Assembly (NCBI GenBank): GCA_036971475.1
Contig: JBAIZL010000005.1
Coordinates: 244,285,823-244,349,822 of the forward strand
From: Prosapia bicincta
Taxonomy: Eukaryota; Arthropoda; Insecta; Hemiptera; Cercopidae
Reading direction: 5' to 3'
Length of the DNA stretch: 64,000 nucleotides
In this document: piece by piece, positions 23,547 through 36,969 of the stretch
Numbering within the stretch: position 1 is the stretch's first letter
Layout of the letters: every line of letters begins with the position of its first letter
Made by a program: the position numbers and the translations under genes
Notes under the pieces: generated by a model
What the model saw: only the letters and a program-made list of their open reading frames with translations
Told to the model about the DNA's origin: nothing
Database searches by the model: none

Positions 23547-26500
23547 CAAATAATTTTCCATAAAGCGATTCATTATACACAAAGTAGCCCAGGCACAATA
23601 ACGTATTGCGCCTGTTTATTGTAAACTTAAATGTGACGCATTAGTTATACAAACTCACTTTTTTGTTATTCTATTATTGGTATATCCTTACAACCTTCTA
23701 TTATAAATCTAATTCTCTACAATTTCTGTACAAACTGTAAATTTTTGTTAATAATTTAACAAAGTTAATGTTCTTTAAACCTAATAATAACATGTTTTTC
23801 GTACCCGGGTCGCTTATTTAGACATACTATAGCTACAGGTCTGGGACCTATTTTATATAATGTTTCAGTTCATATTATATAAAAAACACTACATTTTCCA
23901 CCTCAAATGAAGCCCTTAAATTGTAGTTAGTTTAGATTGTAATGGGGAACTGGAGTTCAGGTACAATCGTTTTCCAAGCGCAACTACTTAATGAATTGTT
24001 TCCAGCCCTATGTTCAACTTAAATGAACTTTTTGCATTCTTTTCACATCAGAGCCATGAAAGTTTCTTCCTTTCTTCCAGGGACACCAAATTTAAGTAAA
24101 GAATTTCCTTACTTTCCTCACTTCAAAAGCTAAGTTTGAAATTCCTTCCCTTACAGAAGTATAAAAAAAACAAAATATCTTTCGTTCGAAATCAATTAAA
24201 AAATATTTTGTAAATTTAATAACTAACTTACGAGCTAATTAGTTCTCGCCCTCAAGGTGAGTAAAGAACTAAACAAATTCATAACAAACGCAAATAGTAA
24301 AGTAAAAATCCAAAGTGACGTGACAGCCTTGAACTCGAGCAGGTATCAATCAACGCTTTGGCAGCGACTCCTATTGCTGGCATTACTTGTGTCACCTTAC
24401 ACAAACGCTTTTACTGTATTTGGTCTATCACAGTATCCGTTTCAGAACCTGTCAATGTACTTGTTATAATTACGTCAATCAGGCGAAACTGTGATTCTTA
24501 AAACGGCTGACGTTTTGTCGAGAAATAGGAGTTGAGGTTTCTCTTACCATAACACGATTTGTATTTGTAAAATGTGTATTGTGCCAAGGTAATATGCAGG
24601 GTTTTGCGGAAATATCCGAGAGTTGTGGCTGCAAATTTTTCCTAATTACCGTGTCATGAAGCTTGATAGTAACAACTTTAAACGCATTTCAAATTGTTTT
24701 TGCAGTCCATTCGGCCCAAGTTTTCAAATTAAACATATTTTGGAATAAAATACTTTTTGATATTAATATTCTTTATAAAAATAAAACTGTATTACTGTGA
24801 TCGTGTATAAAATTGTACAAAACTGAAATATTTTAATATACATGTCATTTCACAGTTATTACAAGTAAAATTATTACATTTGGTAATTCATTGATAGTTT
24901 GTCATTTGAATTAATTAAAAGCTTTAAAAAAAAAGTGTAATTTTGCTGATAATATTTGCCTGAGTATGTAGGTGATTAAATTTCTCAAAAAGATTAACCA
25001 CTGCCCAAATATTTTTCTCTATGACCTTTCAAGTACTGAAGGGATGGTAGTCAGATAGATGACTGCTGGCTGTGTCGTTTCTGCTCAAGTTTAGGGCTGG
25101 CGAAATCATAGTCTACTTGTTGGAGACTTGCCTCGTACCAGGAGTAATAAGTCAAAACCATAGAGTAAAGCCCATTATCTCTTACGTACCGCCACTATAC
25201 GTTTTAGCAACAAGTTCCTTGATTCTGGTGACGCAAGTGGCCTGGATTCAGCACCCAAGAGTTTAAGGTTGAATTCGAAAGGGGATAAGATTCGAGAGGT
25301 CGGAAACCACAATGAGTTGGACTTTCTTTTAGTCATAAGACCACTTGAATTGTATAACTTTTACTATTTACTTTTGTTATCTGAAGTCGCTTCAGTTCAT
25401 TTAATAAAAATAATACAAAAGGCATAAAATTAACTCTCAGAGTTTAGAAAATTGGCTTTTCATCCTAAGAGCTATCAAGCTCTTACTTCCAGATATTTGT
25501 CCATTTTAAAACTAGTAAAAGTTCTTATTGGACTTAAGACATGTCTGTGCTTACAAGGGCACTATTGTCGGTCAAACCTATTTCCATGACAACTATTATT
25601 TTACACCATGAACTCGTTATGAACTTTAGCCATTTCCTCGACCAAACAACCTGCTAGTGGGTACACCAAGGAATTATTATGCTGCTTCCAAGTCCAAGGA
25701 ATTATTATGCTGCTTCTTAGTCCTACCTAAGGCCGTACATACTTTGTCATCAAGAATAGATCTATTCGTCAGGTTGTAAATAGTATTAAAAGCTATTGGC
25801 TATCTGAAACAAGCGGAAGTGTCTTAAGCTCTATGATACTGAATCTTTCACGTGATCCGTTGGATTCGATTTGATAATGTACTTGATGTGTACAAATAAC
25901 AGCAAAATATTAAATAAGGTAACAAAATCCTCTGTAACAAATTTTAGTAATTCCAGCACGAATAAATGTCGACGTTATGACGTTGTTCCCGTTCGTCAAT
26001 ATTTGTATTACATTCGGTCGTACTGCAATCATCTTTGTCAAATATTAAGTTGATCTGGAAAACAACCACGCGGTACAAACTATTTATCTATCGAGATCAG
26101 TGATATAACATTAAGCCTTTGTATTTAAATATAATAAATTTGATTTGGAGAAAATCTTTTCCCTCATCTATCTGACTGTTTCACGTTCTTCTTATATGTT
26201 GTTGTATAAGGTCATGTTAAGTTCAAATCATACTTTAATAGCGGGACAAACGTGAGAAAGATTTATTAAACAAATGATATAAAGTATAAATTGAGCAAGC
26301 CCTATTTCCTTGTAAGCATTTCAGGTTAGGCTAACTAATTTGGTTTTTCACAAAGATGACACAAAACAGACACATGTAAAGCAGGTGATTTACAGTATAC
26401 AATACATGTAACTCGAAAAATTGTGTATCCGATACAATTATACAAAATTGAAAAAGCAAAGCTTTTATATATTTCAGATCGCCAAACAGTAAACTAACAA

Positions 26501-27119
26501 GAGTGTCATGAAAACCTTCTTATAGTTATCATGGGATCTGTTTAAGTTTGCTTACATAATACGACTTGAAATTATTTTCCAAAATATACATTTTGCTAGA
26601 GCATATGCTTACAGTTAGAGCATATTGTACAGTAGAATTACAAAATGAGCGCTCCCCGTTTTGAAAATGTTTGCCCATCGTGATTGAATCTGCCCATTTT
26701 TCGAACACGGATGCCGCTACCGGCCAAGAAGTCGTGTCCGGTTCTCGCAGCTTCCGTGGGCCCACTCCCCACGCACACGACTTTGTAACCCATCAATTTC
26801 CTAAATTAAGGATGGATTTTATTTACGACACATTATGCTGTCTCCAACTAATTTGTGTCGCTAAAATATACTGTATACTTCTTTTCACGTAATAAATTTT
26901 AGTTTTTTAAATTTTAATTTTCATAATTGAAAGCATATTATTTGTTATCCAACATCAAATTATAATTAATTCCTCCTACGTATAAGCTGCTTACTGTTAT
27001 ATATCTACCTCCCAAAGAGTGAATTGTTATGTTAGGGGCAAAATGCTTTGGAGTTAAGATGAACTAGGGGCTGAAGTATTTAACGCTGGATGCACTAGCG
27101 TTAAATTTATTAGATTTAA
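23547..27119. other. non-coding DNA
   Basis: No supported gene. Small local features: a 23-bp direct repeat (CCAAGGAATTATTATGCTGC core) near 25667-25715, and a GC-richer patch at about 26640-26800. Confidence 0.45.
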
Positions 27120-28340
27120 AACCCATTATAGGTGCGTGTCATGGAAGACGTGAGTCATTGGAGCCACGTGTCATGGGAGACAATATGGAATGGACGCACG
27201 TGTCATGGGAGACATGATGGATTGTAAGCACGTGTCATGGGAGATATAATGCATTGGATGCACGTGTCATGGGAGATATGATCCATTGGAGGTACGTGTC
27301 ATGGGAGATATGATGCATTGAAGGCACGTGTGATGGAAGACAAGATGCATTGGAGCCAATTGTCATGGGAGACATGATAAATTGGAGGCACGTGTAGTGG
27401 GATACATGATCAATTGGAAGCACGTGTCATGGGAGGCATGGTGCAATGATGCACGTGTCATGTGAGACATGATCAATTAGAGACACGTGTCATGGGATAC
27501 ATGGTCAATAGTATGCACGTGACGGGGGAGTCATGATGCATTGGAGGCACGTATCATGGGAGACATGATGCATTTGAGGCACTTGTCGTGGGGTACATGG
27601 TCAATTGGAGGTACGTGTCATGGTAAATAAGATGCAATAAAAGCACCTGTCATGGAAGACAAGATGCATTGGAGCCAAATGTATTGAAGGCACGCGTCAT
27701 GGGAGATATGATGCATTGGAGGTAGGTGTCATAGGAGACACGATCCATTGGAGGAATGTGTCATGGGAGATATAATGCATTGAAGGCAAGTGTCATGGAA
27801 GAAAAAATACAAGGGAGGCACGTGTCATGGGAGATATGAAGCATTGGAGGCACGTTTCATGGGAGAAACGATGGATTGGAGCCATGTGTCATGGGATATA
27901 TGATGCATTGATGGCACGTGTCGTGGAAGACAAGATGCATTAGAGGCACGTGTCATGGGATACATGATCAATAGGATGCACGTGTCATGGGAGTCATGAT
28001 ACATTGGAGACACCTATCGTGGGAGACATGATGCATTGGAGGTACGTGTCGTGTGATACATGATCAATTAGAGGCACGTATCATGGGAGAGATGATGCAA
28101 TTGGAGACACGTGTCATGGGAGACATGGTGCATTGGAAGCACGTGTCGTGGGATACATGATCAATTAGAGGCACGTGTCATGGGAGACATGATGAATTGG
28201 AGACACGGGTCATGGGAGGCATGATGGTTTGGAAGTATGCATCATTGGATACATGATACATTGTAAGTATGATGCATTAGATTTAAGACAAATTGGTGGC
28301 ATGATGCTTTGGAAGCAGAATGTACTGGAGGCACGACACA
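27120..28340. repeat. E-box-containing minisatellite, about 33-34-bp unit
   Basis: About 35 diverged copies of a unit with core GCACGTGTCATGGGAGACAT followed by GATGCATTGGAG. Many units contain the palindrome CACGTG, and many also contain ATGCAT. Unit variants (GATACATGATCAATTGGAG versus GACATGATGCATTGGAG) are interspersed. Frames rich in MSPMTRASNASYLP on the minus strand are translations of the array, not genes. Confidence 0.95.
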
Positions 28341-29878
28341 TGCTGTTTATCCCTAAGTTACATTACCGCCCCCAACTTTAAAGCCACTTTTTGGGATGTT
28401 ATACAACTTTACTTTCGATACTTAATTTACGATTATTTTTCAAAGTTCCTCATTTGTCTCTACAACTTTTTAATACCATCTTGGTAAAACCACTTGTCAC
28501 CTTACTATGTATAAATTAACTAAGAGACTTTTAATTATTAATTGTTTCGTTACCACTACTATTGTTGTTTTATTATTTTAATATTACTGCTAAACTTGTT
28601 TAGGATGTTTTGTAAAAAAATGCCTTCCGGATATTTATCAGTATATACAGCAGAGAACGAACTAAATACAAATCATTATCAGTAAGATTCGAACAGTGTA
28701 ACAAGAAAATAACCGCAAATAGAATAGAACTGAATTCGCCAGAATGAATAAGTTATGTGAACTGATTTATCTGTACTTCAGATAAATGTTGTAGCAACAT
28801 TTTTTACGCCATACTTTAATAAACTTTCTAATGCGGTATATTCTATTAGAAGCAATAAATAATAAATATTGTCTAGAAAGGACAACCTAATTTTTCATAT
28901 CGTAACATCAATTTGAATGAAATTATCTACGTTTATTCTCACAACTTGTTCACGTGTGTTGCAAAACACTGAAACATTATGCATTTTGGAACCTTTGGCC
29001 TGTAAGATGGTTTTCGCGTCATAAATATGGGTAAATTACGCGACCGCCCGTCGGTTCATACATAAAGCATGAGCTGGAACTTAGGGAATAACGCAGGATC
29101 GAGTACAGCGAGCCGCGGCTCACGGCGCGTCATTTAATTTAGTCTCGGCGGCATTAAGTAAACATTTACCCAGCCGCGGTAATCAATTTCCGAGTCGAAA
29201 TTCTGGAATATCATTTTCATAAGGCAAGAATCAGATAATGGCGAGAGTGACGTTGATTTGTGTTTACGTAAGGGCAGGAGGTAATCAAGAGCTGCTACCG
29301 GCCTTTTTCTCCCGAAGATTGATGGGGCCTCAGGTCTCTAGTTGTTTACCTCAACTGGGTTTCAATTAATCAAACCCGGCGGAGTGGAAAATTAAACGCA
29401 GCTTTGACCCAACATATATGTAACAATGTTGTTAACGCATTAATGTCGCCATTTCAGGTATTTCTAAATGTATAAACTTGCGTTAGTTGAACTAGAGTAA
29501 TTAACGGACATTCCGCCAGGTAGCTCCTCAGTCACGCCTGGACAGCAAGCATTAAATAGGAATGTGGATCTTTTGCACGGTACTCGGATTATTACTGTCT
29601 GTGGTAGTTTTCGATCAGTTTGAATAAGAAAATCTTAGGCTGTTTGGAAGAAATCTTACGGTATGAACACCTTATTATCTAAAAACCCTTAAAATCTTTA
29701 GTAGCACTTTATTGATAATATTTTATCACATATTTAAACTGTGTGAGTGTGTGTATGTTTTAGAAAGTTACTTTTTTCACTGTTTGTATCAGTATACGTA
29801 GGGCTACTATATAAAAAAAATATGTAAAATCTCGAAGCACACAAACATTTACCTTTTAAAGGGGAGTACATATGTCTA
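28341..29878. other. non-coding DNA with a GC-rich island at 29030-29400
   Basis: The first kilobase is AT-rich. About 29030-29400 is much more complex and GC-rich (AGCCGCGGCTCACGGCGCG, CAGCCGCGGTAATCAATTTCC, TCAATTAATCAAACCCGGCG) with no open frame, so a regulatory or conserved non-coding element is possible. Confidence 0.45.
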
Positions 29879-30330
29879 CTTCACATAAGCCACCTACAAA
29901 TCGATGCCCTAATTTCTCCCTCTTATTACCATAGCATCATTAAGACCTTACCTTTGTCCTACTTTAGACCCCGATGAAAAGTTGGTCTATTCGCGGTAAG
30001 CGACTTTCTTCATATGAAGCCAGTCTTCCCGTACCAGGGTTTTTTGTCTCTATCAAAATCCTGTCTATATTTATTAGCCTATGCTATACTTCACATACTT
30101 ATATATAATAGCTCTTTTAAGGCACTTAAGACAAAAATATTATTTCACAAGATAGGAATTGATTGTATTTCATTTATTATTACATAGAACCTCTTAATAC
30201 CCATTAAGTACATTGATTAAGAGGTGGATATCTTTGATTAGAGAAGAATGAACAATATTTAGGCAATATAAAAATACATATATCTCAATGAAAAATCCAG
30301 TGATACTGGATCATCTAAGAGTGGAGTGGG
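29879..30330. repeat. dispersed repeat, copy B
   Basis: Same orientation and block order as 4397-4912 with many indels. No coding frame, no terminal repeats and no tail seen. Confidence 0.8.
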
Positions 30331-33300
30331 TATCCTGAAATAGTAGCTGTGATAAGAGAAATGTTTCAGTAGAAAAAGATTTATCAAATCAAGATAAATC
30401 TCAAATGTGGTGAGATAACATATATTGTTGTAAAGGTAAGTTTAGGAGAATCAGGATTTCAGCAGAAGACCAGTCTTAGTATGAATGTTTGAGTAACTGT
30501 AATCTATGTTGAGAAATAAAACTTATAATGAATTTTAAATAGACCTATAAACCCCTAAACCCTATAGACCCATAAACTGGTTCTTTAACGAAGTCACACC
30601 CAATACGCGTACTTAAATTTAATAATTCATTGAGCGTTTCGAAATGGGCTTCAGGTGTAAAACAAGAATTAAAAACGTGTTTTACCTAAGGCAATTAGAA
30701 ATACGAATTAAAAACTGTTTTTATATATTTATATTCTTATATATATTATTATATTCTTATATATATTGAAATATATTTATTCTCAACTTATACGTCTTGC
30801 TTTTAAGCTTTTCACGTGATAACTGGTGTAGTCTTCGTCAAGGTTTTGCTGCATAACTGTACGGAAAACATTTTCAAGAAAAGTTGTCTTGTATTTTCAA
30901 ATGAAACGGAAGGATATAATATATATTTCTACTGATAAATTTTTATAATATATTATCAGACATTGACATTTTAACTCATTATATAAACGTAAAAATCAGT
31001 ACTGCGAAAATAAAAATCATATTAAAAATTCTGTAAAGAACATATAAATGTTCACTTTCACTTATTTCTCAACATTAGACAAATTTAATGTTCTTTAAAC
31101 ATAAAATGTTTTTAAGCATTTATTTTTTAAATCACTTGATTTGCCAACATGTTTTTACTAAAGGAAAGTGTTACATTGTCATAAAATAGCATTTAACTTG
31201 AAATTTCCCGTCTAGGATATATACTATCTTACAGTATCCAGAATGTCAAAACAATTCCTCCAGAGGGAATTTCTAGTTTGTAATATTCATCAACATTATT
31301 CATGCATAACAAATAAAGCATTTCCTGAATAAATCCCGAAATTTGTATTATTATTTTTCTTTATAATTAATCAAAACAGAAATATTCGAGTACTTTGTGC
31401 GATTGGTAAGAGAAGTTGTATTTTTAAAGAACGGAAATAGGAACTTTTAAAACCAGTTGCTGACAATGGTATTGGCGGATGGACCACTAGAACTGTACAA
31501 CCCTTTTTACATCTGTTCAATAAATAATAGGCCTATTAGTAATAAACTACCACATTAATAGTAACAACACTATAAAATATAATAATAATAGCACAATTAA
31601 ACTTCCAACATACAAGTTTTAAAGTGTCCCTGTGCACTCTACTTAGTATAACCTTAACAAACAGCTGATATGATATAGCGTCATGTCATTACGCAGTGGC
31701 TTGAAGCCAAGTGACATTGAAGGCCGTGGATAATTTGACTGTCTCACATCATGAAACTACAAGAACATTATCCAGAGCAAAACTTGCAGAATATGAAATT
31801 AGAAAGCTAGAAAAATAAAAAGTACACTGTCGTATCATGGCCTAATTTTAAAAAAATTACACAAATTGTAGCAAAAACGTTAACATTATACAACGAAAAT
31901 TTCTAAACACGTAATAAAATATAGTTTGTTGAACAATATAAAATTGAGTTTTTCCAGTGTGTATTTAAACTAACATAGTTTCCTTTTATTTAAAATGTTT
32001 TCTATAATTCACCTTTAGTATTTCCGATTTCATCTAAACAATGTTTAAAGTACACGCACCATTTGGCCCTGGCTTTTTCTCTGTCCTCTACTCTCTATTC
32101 TCTCTCTCATACTCACACTCATGTAAATATTTTTCGTACACATATTGATTTTCAAAATTTACTTCAATGCCTAGGTCAACAAATCAAAAGGCGAAAAAAA
32201 ACGAAACTATTTTTCAAACATAGGTGATTGGCTTGAAAGCTATTAAAAATAGTGTTATATCAAGAATTATTATCATAACAATTTATGATTTAGAAATAAA
32301 TATCTCTCAAATAAAATCAAGAGAAACTCTAATAACGTTCTATTTAGTTTAGAACGTAAAAAATCACCGACAAAATTTGCCGCTGAAATACAAATCGTTA
32401 AGAAAAAATGCGTCGACTTTCTTCGGAATTCTGTCCGTTTAACGTCAACACACGTGTGATGCTAAAAAGGACCGCTTTATTACCGAAACGAAACAAAATG
32501 TCATCCGTTAGATAAGGATCGAATCGTTTTTAAACACATTCCGCCGGAAACTGTGCGTAAAACAGGAGGCAATAAGAATTTATAGTCGTGTTTAATTGAC
32601 TATATGCGGTCCTTAAGAATTTGACGATAATTGGGCCATAGATTCTATGGCGTCCATGACACGGAACCACTTGTTAATTAGCAGAATAGACAAACACATT
32701 TCTTTTATGTGTTATGTAGAATTAAATATTTACTTGTTAAGTATTCAGTAAGATTTTTCAAGCGGTTAATGGTCGCTTCGAATGTGTATTAAAGGATCCT
32801 TTTTGTTGACTTTGTGGAGTTATACCCCTTACATAAGATGTGTAAAATGTATTTTTAACAAGTCATAAAAACAACCGATTGCTACAGTCGTATTATGGGA
32901 TAAATTATTTGACTTTATATAATGGCAGATAATGGTAAGATATTTGAAACAAGTCATTTGACTAACAAAATGTCTTCTGCTTTTATTGGTTTCTTAAATT
33001 AACAGAGTTTTTAAAGCCTGATATATAAATAAAAAGTAAATGCAGTATTATCTCTCTACTTACGTTTGATCTATGGCTTTGAAAAATGGTTCGAGATACA
33101 GGTAGATGATATTACTACCTCGCCCTATTTATTAAATCTCTACATAAACTGGCTAATTATACATTATGCCACTAGTAATTAAAAAATGTATAAATAAAAA
33201 ATAAAAAAATTGAATTAGGAGTACTTAAGATAAAGGCTCTTTTAACTTCAGAAAACATAACAAGGAAAAGCAAGCCTGTAGAAAAGTTGATATAGAACGT

Positions 33301-35190
33301 GTAATATCACATCTCTTATGGATTCGATCTCATAGCAATGAACTCAGCTGTTGGTAAATCTCAAACACGAATGGCAGGTGCCACGATTCCGATATACAGC
33401 ATGTAGGACACTAAAGACCTTAGGCCCCTACTATAGGGTACAGACTAGTCGACGGCCACCTCTGGGAAAAGTTCTGTACCCAGTACCTATGGTTTCCAAG
33501 GTAGCTACAGATCTAATCTAGATCAATAGTACCTTCTTCACGGCTAAATTACTTAGTACCTCAGAACGACGTTTCAGGTTAGTACCGGAAATATACGTGC
33601 AAATTTTATTGATTCTATAAAATGAGCCAAACCCTATGATGGTAATGAGCCGAACCCTATAAAATGAGTAAATCAGTCGATTTACTTCCTAAACGTTTGA
33701 GACCCTTGGTACGATATAAGCACTATACAAATTACTTACGATTAAAAATTGTAGAAAGTAATTTTTCCAAAAGTAATCTCATCAAATACTTTTGTTAGAA
33801 ATTAATTACAATTAAATTATAGATAGTAATTTAGAAAACCTAAAGCAAATATTACGATTAGAATATTCGTGACGAGACATCGATCATTGCAACATTGTTA
33901 GACCAAGAGTTTACAACTATTTCGTATTTGTATTTACACTCACAATATTGTTAAAGGTCCAATAAAAAAAGATTGAACATTTATTTTTAAAAATCTCCCA
34001 ATGTTTCGACAACTAGTCGACACCATCTTGATGAATATGGTGAGCCAGCTGTAGAAATGTTTCCAGTTTTTTTTTTTATAAAAGACTTGGACATTGTTAT
34101 TTTTAATTAATAGAATTTTATTATAGAATGGATACCGATATTCTTACACTAAATTTCAAGTTATGATTAGGTAAGCTACTCTGCCTAAGAGACTCAAAAT
34201 TTTTTCTTACTCCTAGTATCAGGAAATCAATATCTCCCCTTATTTCTGCATAATTGCTTTTCCCCTTTTTATGCTTTGTTCTCGCAATAGGATGTAACAG
34301 GCCATTTCCTCATTACTCCGAGAATGAACACTTCGCAACCCTGCACTAATGATAACATGATCCCGCTTGATGTCCTCTAACCGTATTTATCTCCGTATCT
34401 AAACCCTACCTTCACAAGTCTATCCTGCTTAGGCTTAAACAATCATACTGGCGGATTGCATGGGAAATACAAGCAGAAATCACAGGATGATATACTTTAA
34501 AAAGAATAAACAGATAATATTATTAAAACAGTAAATTGCGGATAGTCAAATTTGAGTCCAGTGTTCTTTTAGCTCGTGTGTTCCTTACCTATTTCAAAAT
34601 TATATAACATTACGTCATTAAACAAATTAAAGTTATTTTTTCAGTGTTTTAAAAGGAAAGATAAAAATAAATAGACTTTCAAATGAGAAAAACCGTTTAC
34701 CTCTCTTAATACATTTTAAATTCATTGCCCAGATTCTAGCATTTTACTGCAAACAAATGGAGTTTATCTACAAAAGTTGTTAATATCGGATGTTAATCTA
34801 CGATCAAATTGTAATCAAACGTTACCGGCAACAACAACGTGAGCGCTGTCTTCAAATAGAAAATAAATCGCCAACAATCTTAACAACCAGCTCCGGCATC
34901 TGACCCGACTGGTCAGGCTGGCGAGGGAGTCATCTAGTCCTGTCGCCGCGCAGACTTTCTAGTCACTCAAAGGGCGCCTGATCTGGTCGGAATTAACGCC
35001 GCTCCCAAGGTAACCGTTTACTCTTCTGGTTACCAGAGCGGAAGACCATCCGCTTAGTTCGCTACAGTGAGTCGTGGTTTTCTCACGGAAACCTTTTATA
35101 TATTTATGAAATAAGGTCGACTTTATCGCATTCTTTATACATTTTATTCAGTAAAATTTTAACTTGTCCTACTATGAGAGAGAATTTTTT
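30331..35190. other. non-coding DNA
   Basis: AT-rich without a supported gene. A weak hammerhead-like trace is possible at 34004-34031 (minus), with TTTC at 34004-34007, but its core is not canonical. A GC-rich patch at about 34840-35090 lies just before the (TA)n tract. Confidence 0.45.
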
Positions 35191-35196
35191 TAATGC

Positions 35197-35197
<1 letters not shown>

Positions 35198-35243
<46 letters not shown>
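35198..35243. repeat. (TA)n microsatellite
   Basis: About 46 bp of TA. It lies on the 3' side, on the minus strand, of the hammerhead-like motif at 35343-35369. Confidence 0.95.
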
Positions 35244-35244
<1 letters not shown>

Positions 35245-35342
35245 CTGAATATAACTTAGAGAGTGAAAGCTATTTAGCAAAAGTAAATATTAAAAGAGTA
35301 TGTCCAAATCTCACTAAAATCTAGTTTAATAAGCCAGACTAG

Positions 35343-35369
35343 TTTCAGTTACGATGCCGTCTTCATCAG
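35343..35369 (-). ncRNA. hammerhead-like ribozyme motif
   Basis: The minus strand reads CTGATGA (35369-35363), a 16-nt hairpin with a 2-nt bulge, then GAAA (35346-35343). These are the two invariant hammerhead core blocks at the right spacing. A (TA)n tract follows about 100 bp further 3'. The hairpin is weaker than in other copies. Confidence 0.5.
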
Positions 35370-35781
35370 TGATTAGCTAACACCACCAGTTTTGGCAGAA
35401 ATAGTTTGGATCATAAATATAAGTAATTAAATAAAATGTTTATTTATGTATAAAAATAAAAATTATTTGTCTTTATGTTCACCAGAATACAAATGTATTT
35501 TAATATGTTTTAAAAAATTCCTAACGAAAAAAATAAAAAGTTATGATGGAATAAAATATTTAAAAAACAATAATAATCATTAATAAAAATAATAAGATTT
35601 ATTATTCCATGGGTTAAGGTTAATGGAAGATCGAAGACCAACTCGTGCTTTTACAAATACACTCTAGGTTTGTATTTTACATCCAAAAATCTATTTAAAG
35701 AGCTAAAAATTTATTAATGTAATATTAAACCACAATGTACAGTATATAACAATCATAAACAATACTTTACACATAATTAAA

Positions 35782-35926
35782 ATGAAAATTTTCATTATTC
35801 TTAATCAATAATAACATTTAAAGTAAAATTGCACTACTAGACAAGTCAAATTTTGATAACAATTAACGTAGACCAAGCAATTTTACTTGTAAATGTTAAT
35901 ATTTACTGAGAATAATGAAATATTTG
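35782..35926. repeat. imperfect hairpin, about 50-bp arms
   Basis: 35782-35831 is the inverted complement of 35877-35926 (shared blocks TTTCATTATTCT, TAACATTTA, AGTAAAATTGC) with several mismatches and a spacer of about 45 bp. It may be a MITE remnant or a foldback. Not coding. Confidence 0.65.
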
Positions 35927-36403
35927 ATTTTAATTAGGTTGAAAGTCATGTTCATGAATGCCATAAACTGTAAATTGGAGTTTAATATTATTTTAATAAA
36001 CGTTCAGATCTTGAAAATAATTTCCGGATAGAAAATCTAAACGTAGTTTGTATTTGTAACAACATAAACTGGCCTGTCATGTATCATTAGCCTTAAACAT
36101 TTGAAATAGTTATTAACAGACATTAAATAAAGTATAAATACATTATTATTAGAAGATTTAAAAGAACACAACAAAAATATAAGTTTTCGTTTGACATTTT
36201 AATAACTACTACATCATTTATGGTGATAAATACCCAATAAAACAAAAAAGTCGAATTCAGCTTACGACCTGATACATATAGTTTACATTATTCATGTTGT
36301 AATGGTTTTTATATCACAACGCTGGTAAAATATGAGGCTACTTATATTACTAATTAAATTCGCGACTACATTTCTGTCATTAGCAATATTATTTGTTTCT
36401 CAG

Positions 36404-36407
36404 AAAA

Positions 36408-36441
<34 letters not shown>

Positions 36442-36445
36442 TATA
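36404..36445. repeat. poly(A) followed by (TA)n
   Basis: About 21 A residues run directly into about 20 bp of TA, just upstream of a plus-strand hammerhead-like motif. Confidence 0.9.
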
Positions 36446-36474
36446 AAGATGTATAATTAAATTGTTTAATATTC

Positions 36475-36507
36475 CTGATGATGTTGGTACTGTTGCCAAC
36501 GGAAAGC
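36475..36507 (+). ncRNA. hammerhead-like ribozyme motif (PLE-associated)
   Basis: CTGATGA at 36475-36481, stem II GTTGG/CCAAC with an 8-nt loop, then GGAAAGC (GAAA at 36502-36505). The downstream TTTGAAT/ATTCAA could form stem III. One extra G precedes GAAA compared with the other copies. A (TA)n tract begins about 85 bp 3'. Known Penelope-like elements carry such small hammerheads; here it faces the minus-strand copy at 36719-36749 across the (TA)n. Confidence 0.65.
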
Positions 36508-36585
36508 TTTGAATCGTAAATTCAATTATATTTCTTGTATTTGTATGTTGACTTAGTTCTTTATTAATACACAAGAATACATATT

Positions 36586-36589
<4 letters not shown>

Positions 36590-36660
<71 letters not shown>
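36590..36660. repeat. (TA)n microsatellite between facing hammerhead motifs
   Basis: About 71 bp of TA flanked on the left by a plus-strand and on the right by a minus-strand hammerhead-like motif, so it is on the 3' side of both. Confidence 0.95.
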
Positions 36661-36662
<2 letters not shown>

Positions 36663-36718
36663 AAAACAACTCAGATTATTGAAATACAAGAATTATTTAT
36701 TAATTTATATTGAAAGCT

Positions 36719-36749
36719 TTTCGTTGATAAACAGTACCAACATCATTAG
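36719..36749 (-). ncRNA. hammerhead-like ribozyme motif, mutated core
   Basis: The minus strand reads CTAATGA (36749-36743; canonical CTGATGA has G at the third position), stem GTTGG with a near-complement TCAAC, then GAAA (36722-36719) and AGCTTT. The core change should inactivate cleavage. It lies about 230 bp 3' of the degenerate PLE coding region on the same strand, the same order as at 60.7-61.7 kb. Confidence 0.6.
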
Positions 36750-36969
36750 GAACGATTAATACAATAATGCAAGATATAAAACATATGTTAAATTAGAAAT
36801 AGAATTGTTGTTAAATTTATACAAATTGCCAAGTTTATTTTGTTGCTGTAACATTATTGACATTGAATATAGTACGTATTTAGAACGAAATTAGTACGAA
36901 ATTTAGAACGTATTTGTATTTGTTCTTTTATTAATTTGTTATTATTACTTTAATTATATATTTTGAATG

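Noticed and set aside
27235..28013. Minus-strand repetitive frames (SHDTCLQ type)
   Set aside because: Translated 33-34-bp minisatellite.
34004..34031. Hammerhead-like motif (minus)
   Set aside because: GAAA is present but the core reads ATCAAGA, the stem is ambiguous and no (TA)n follows. Too weak to list as a feature.
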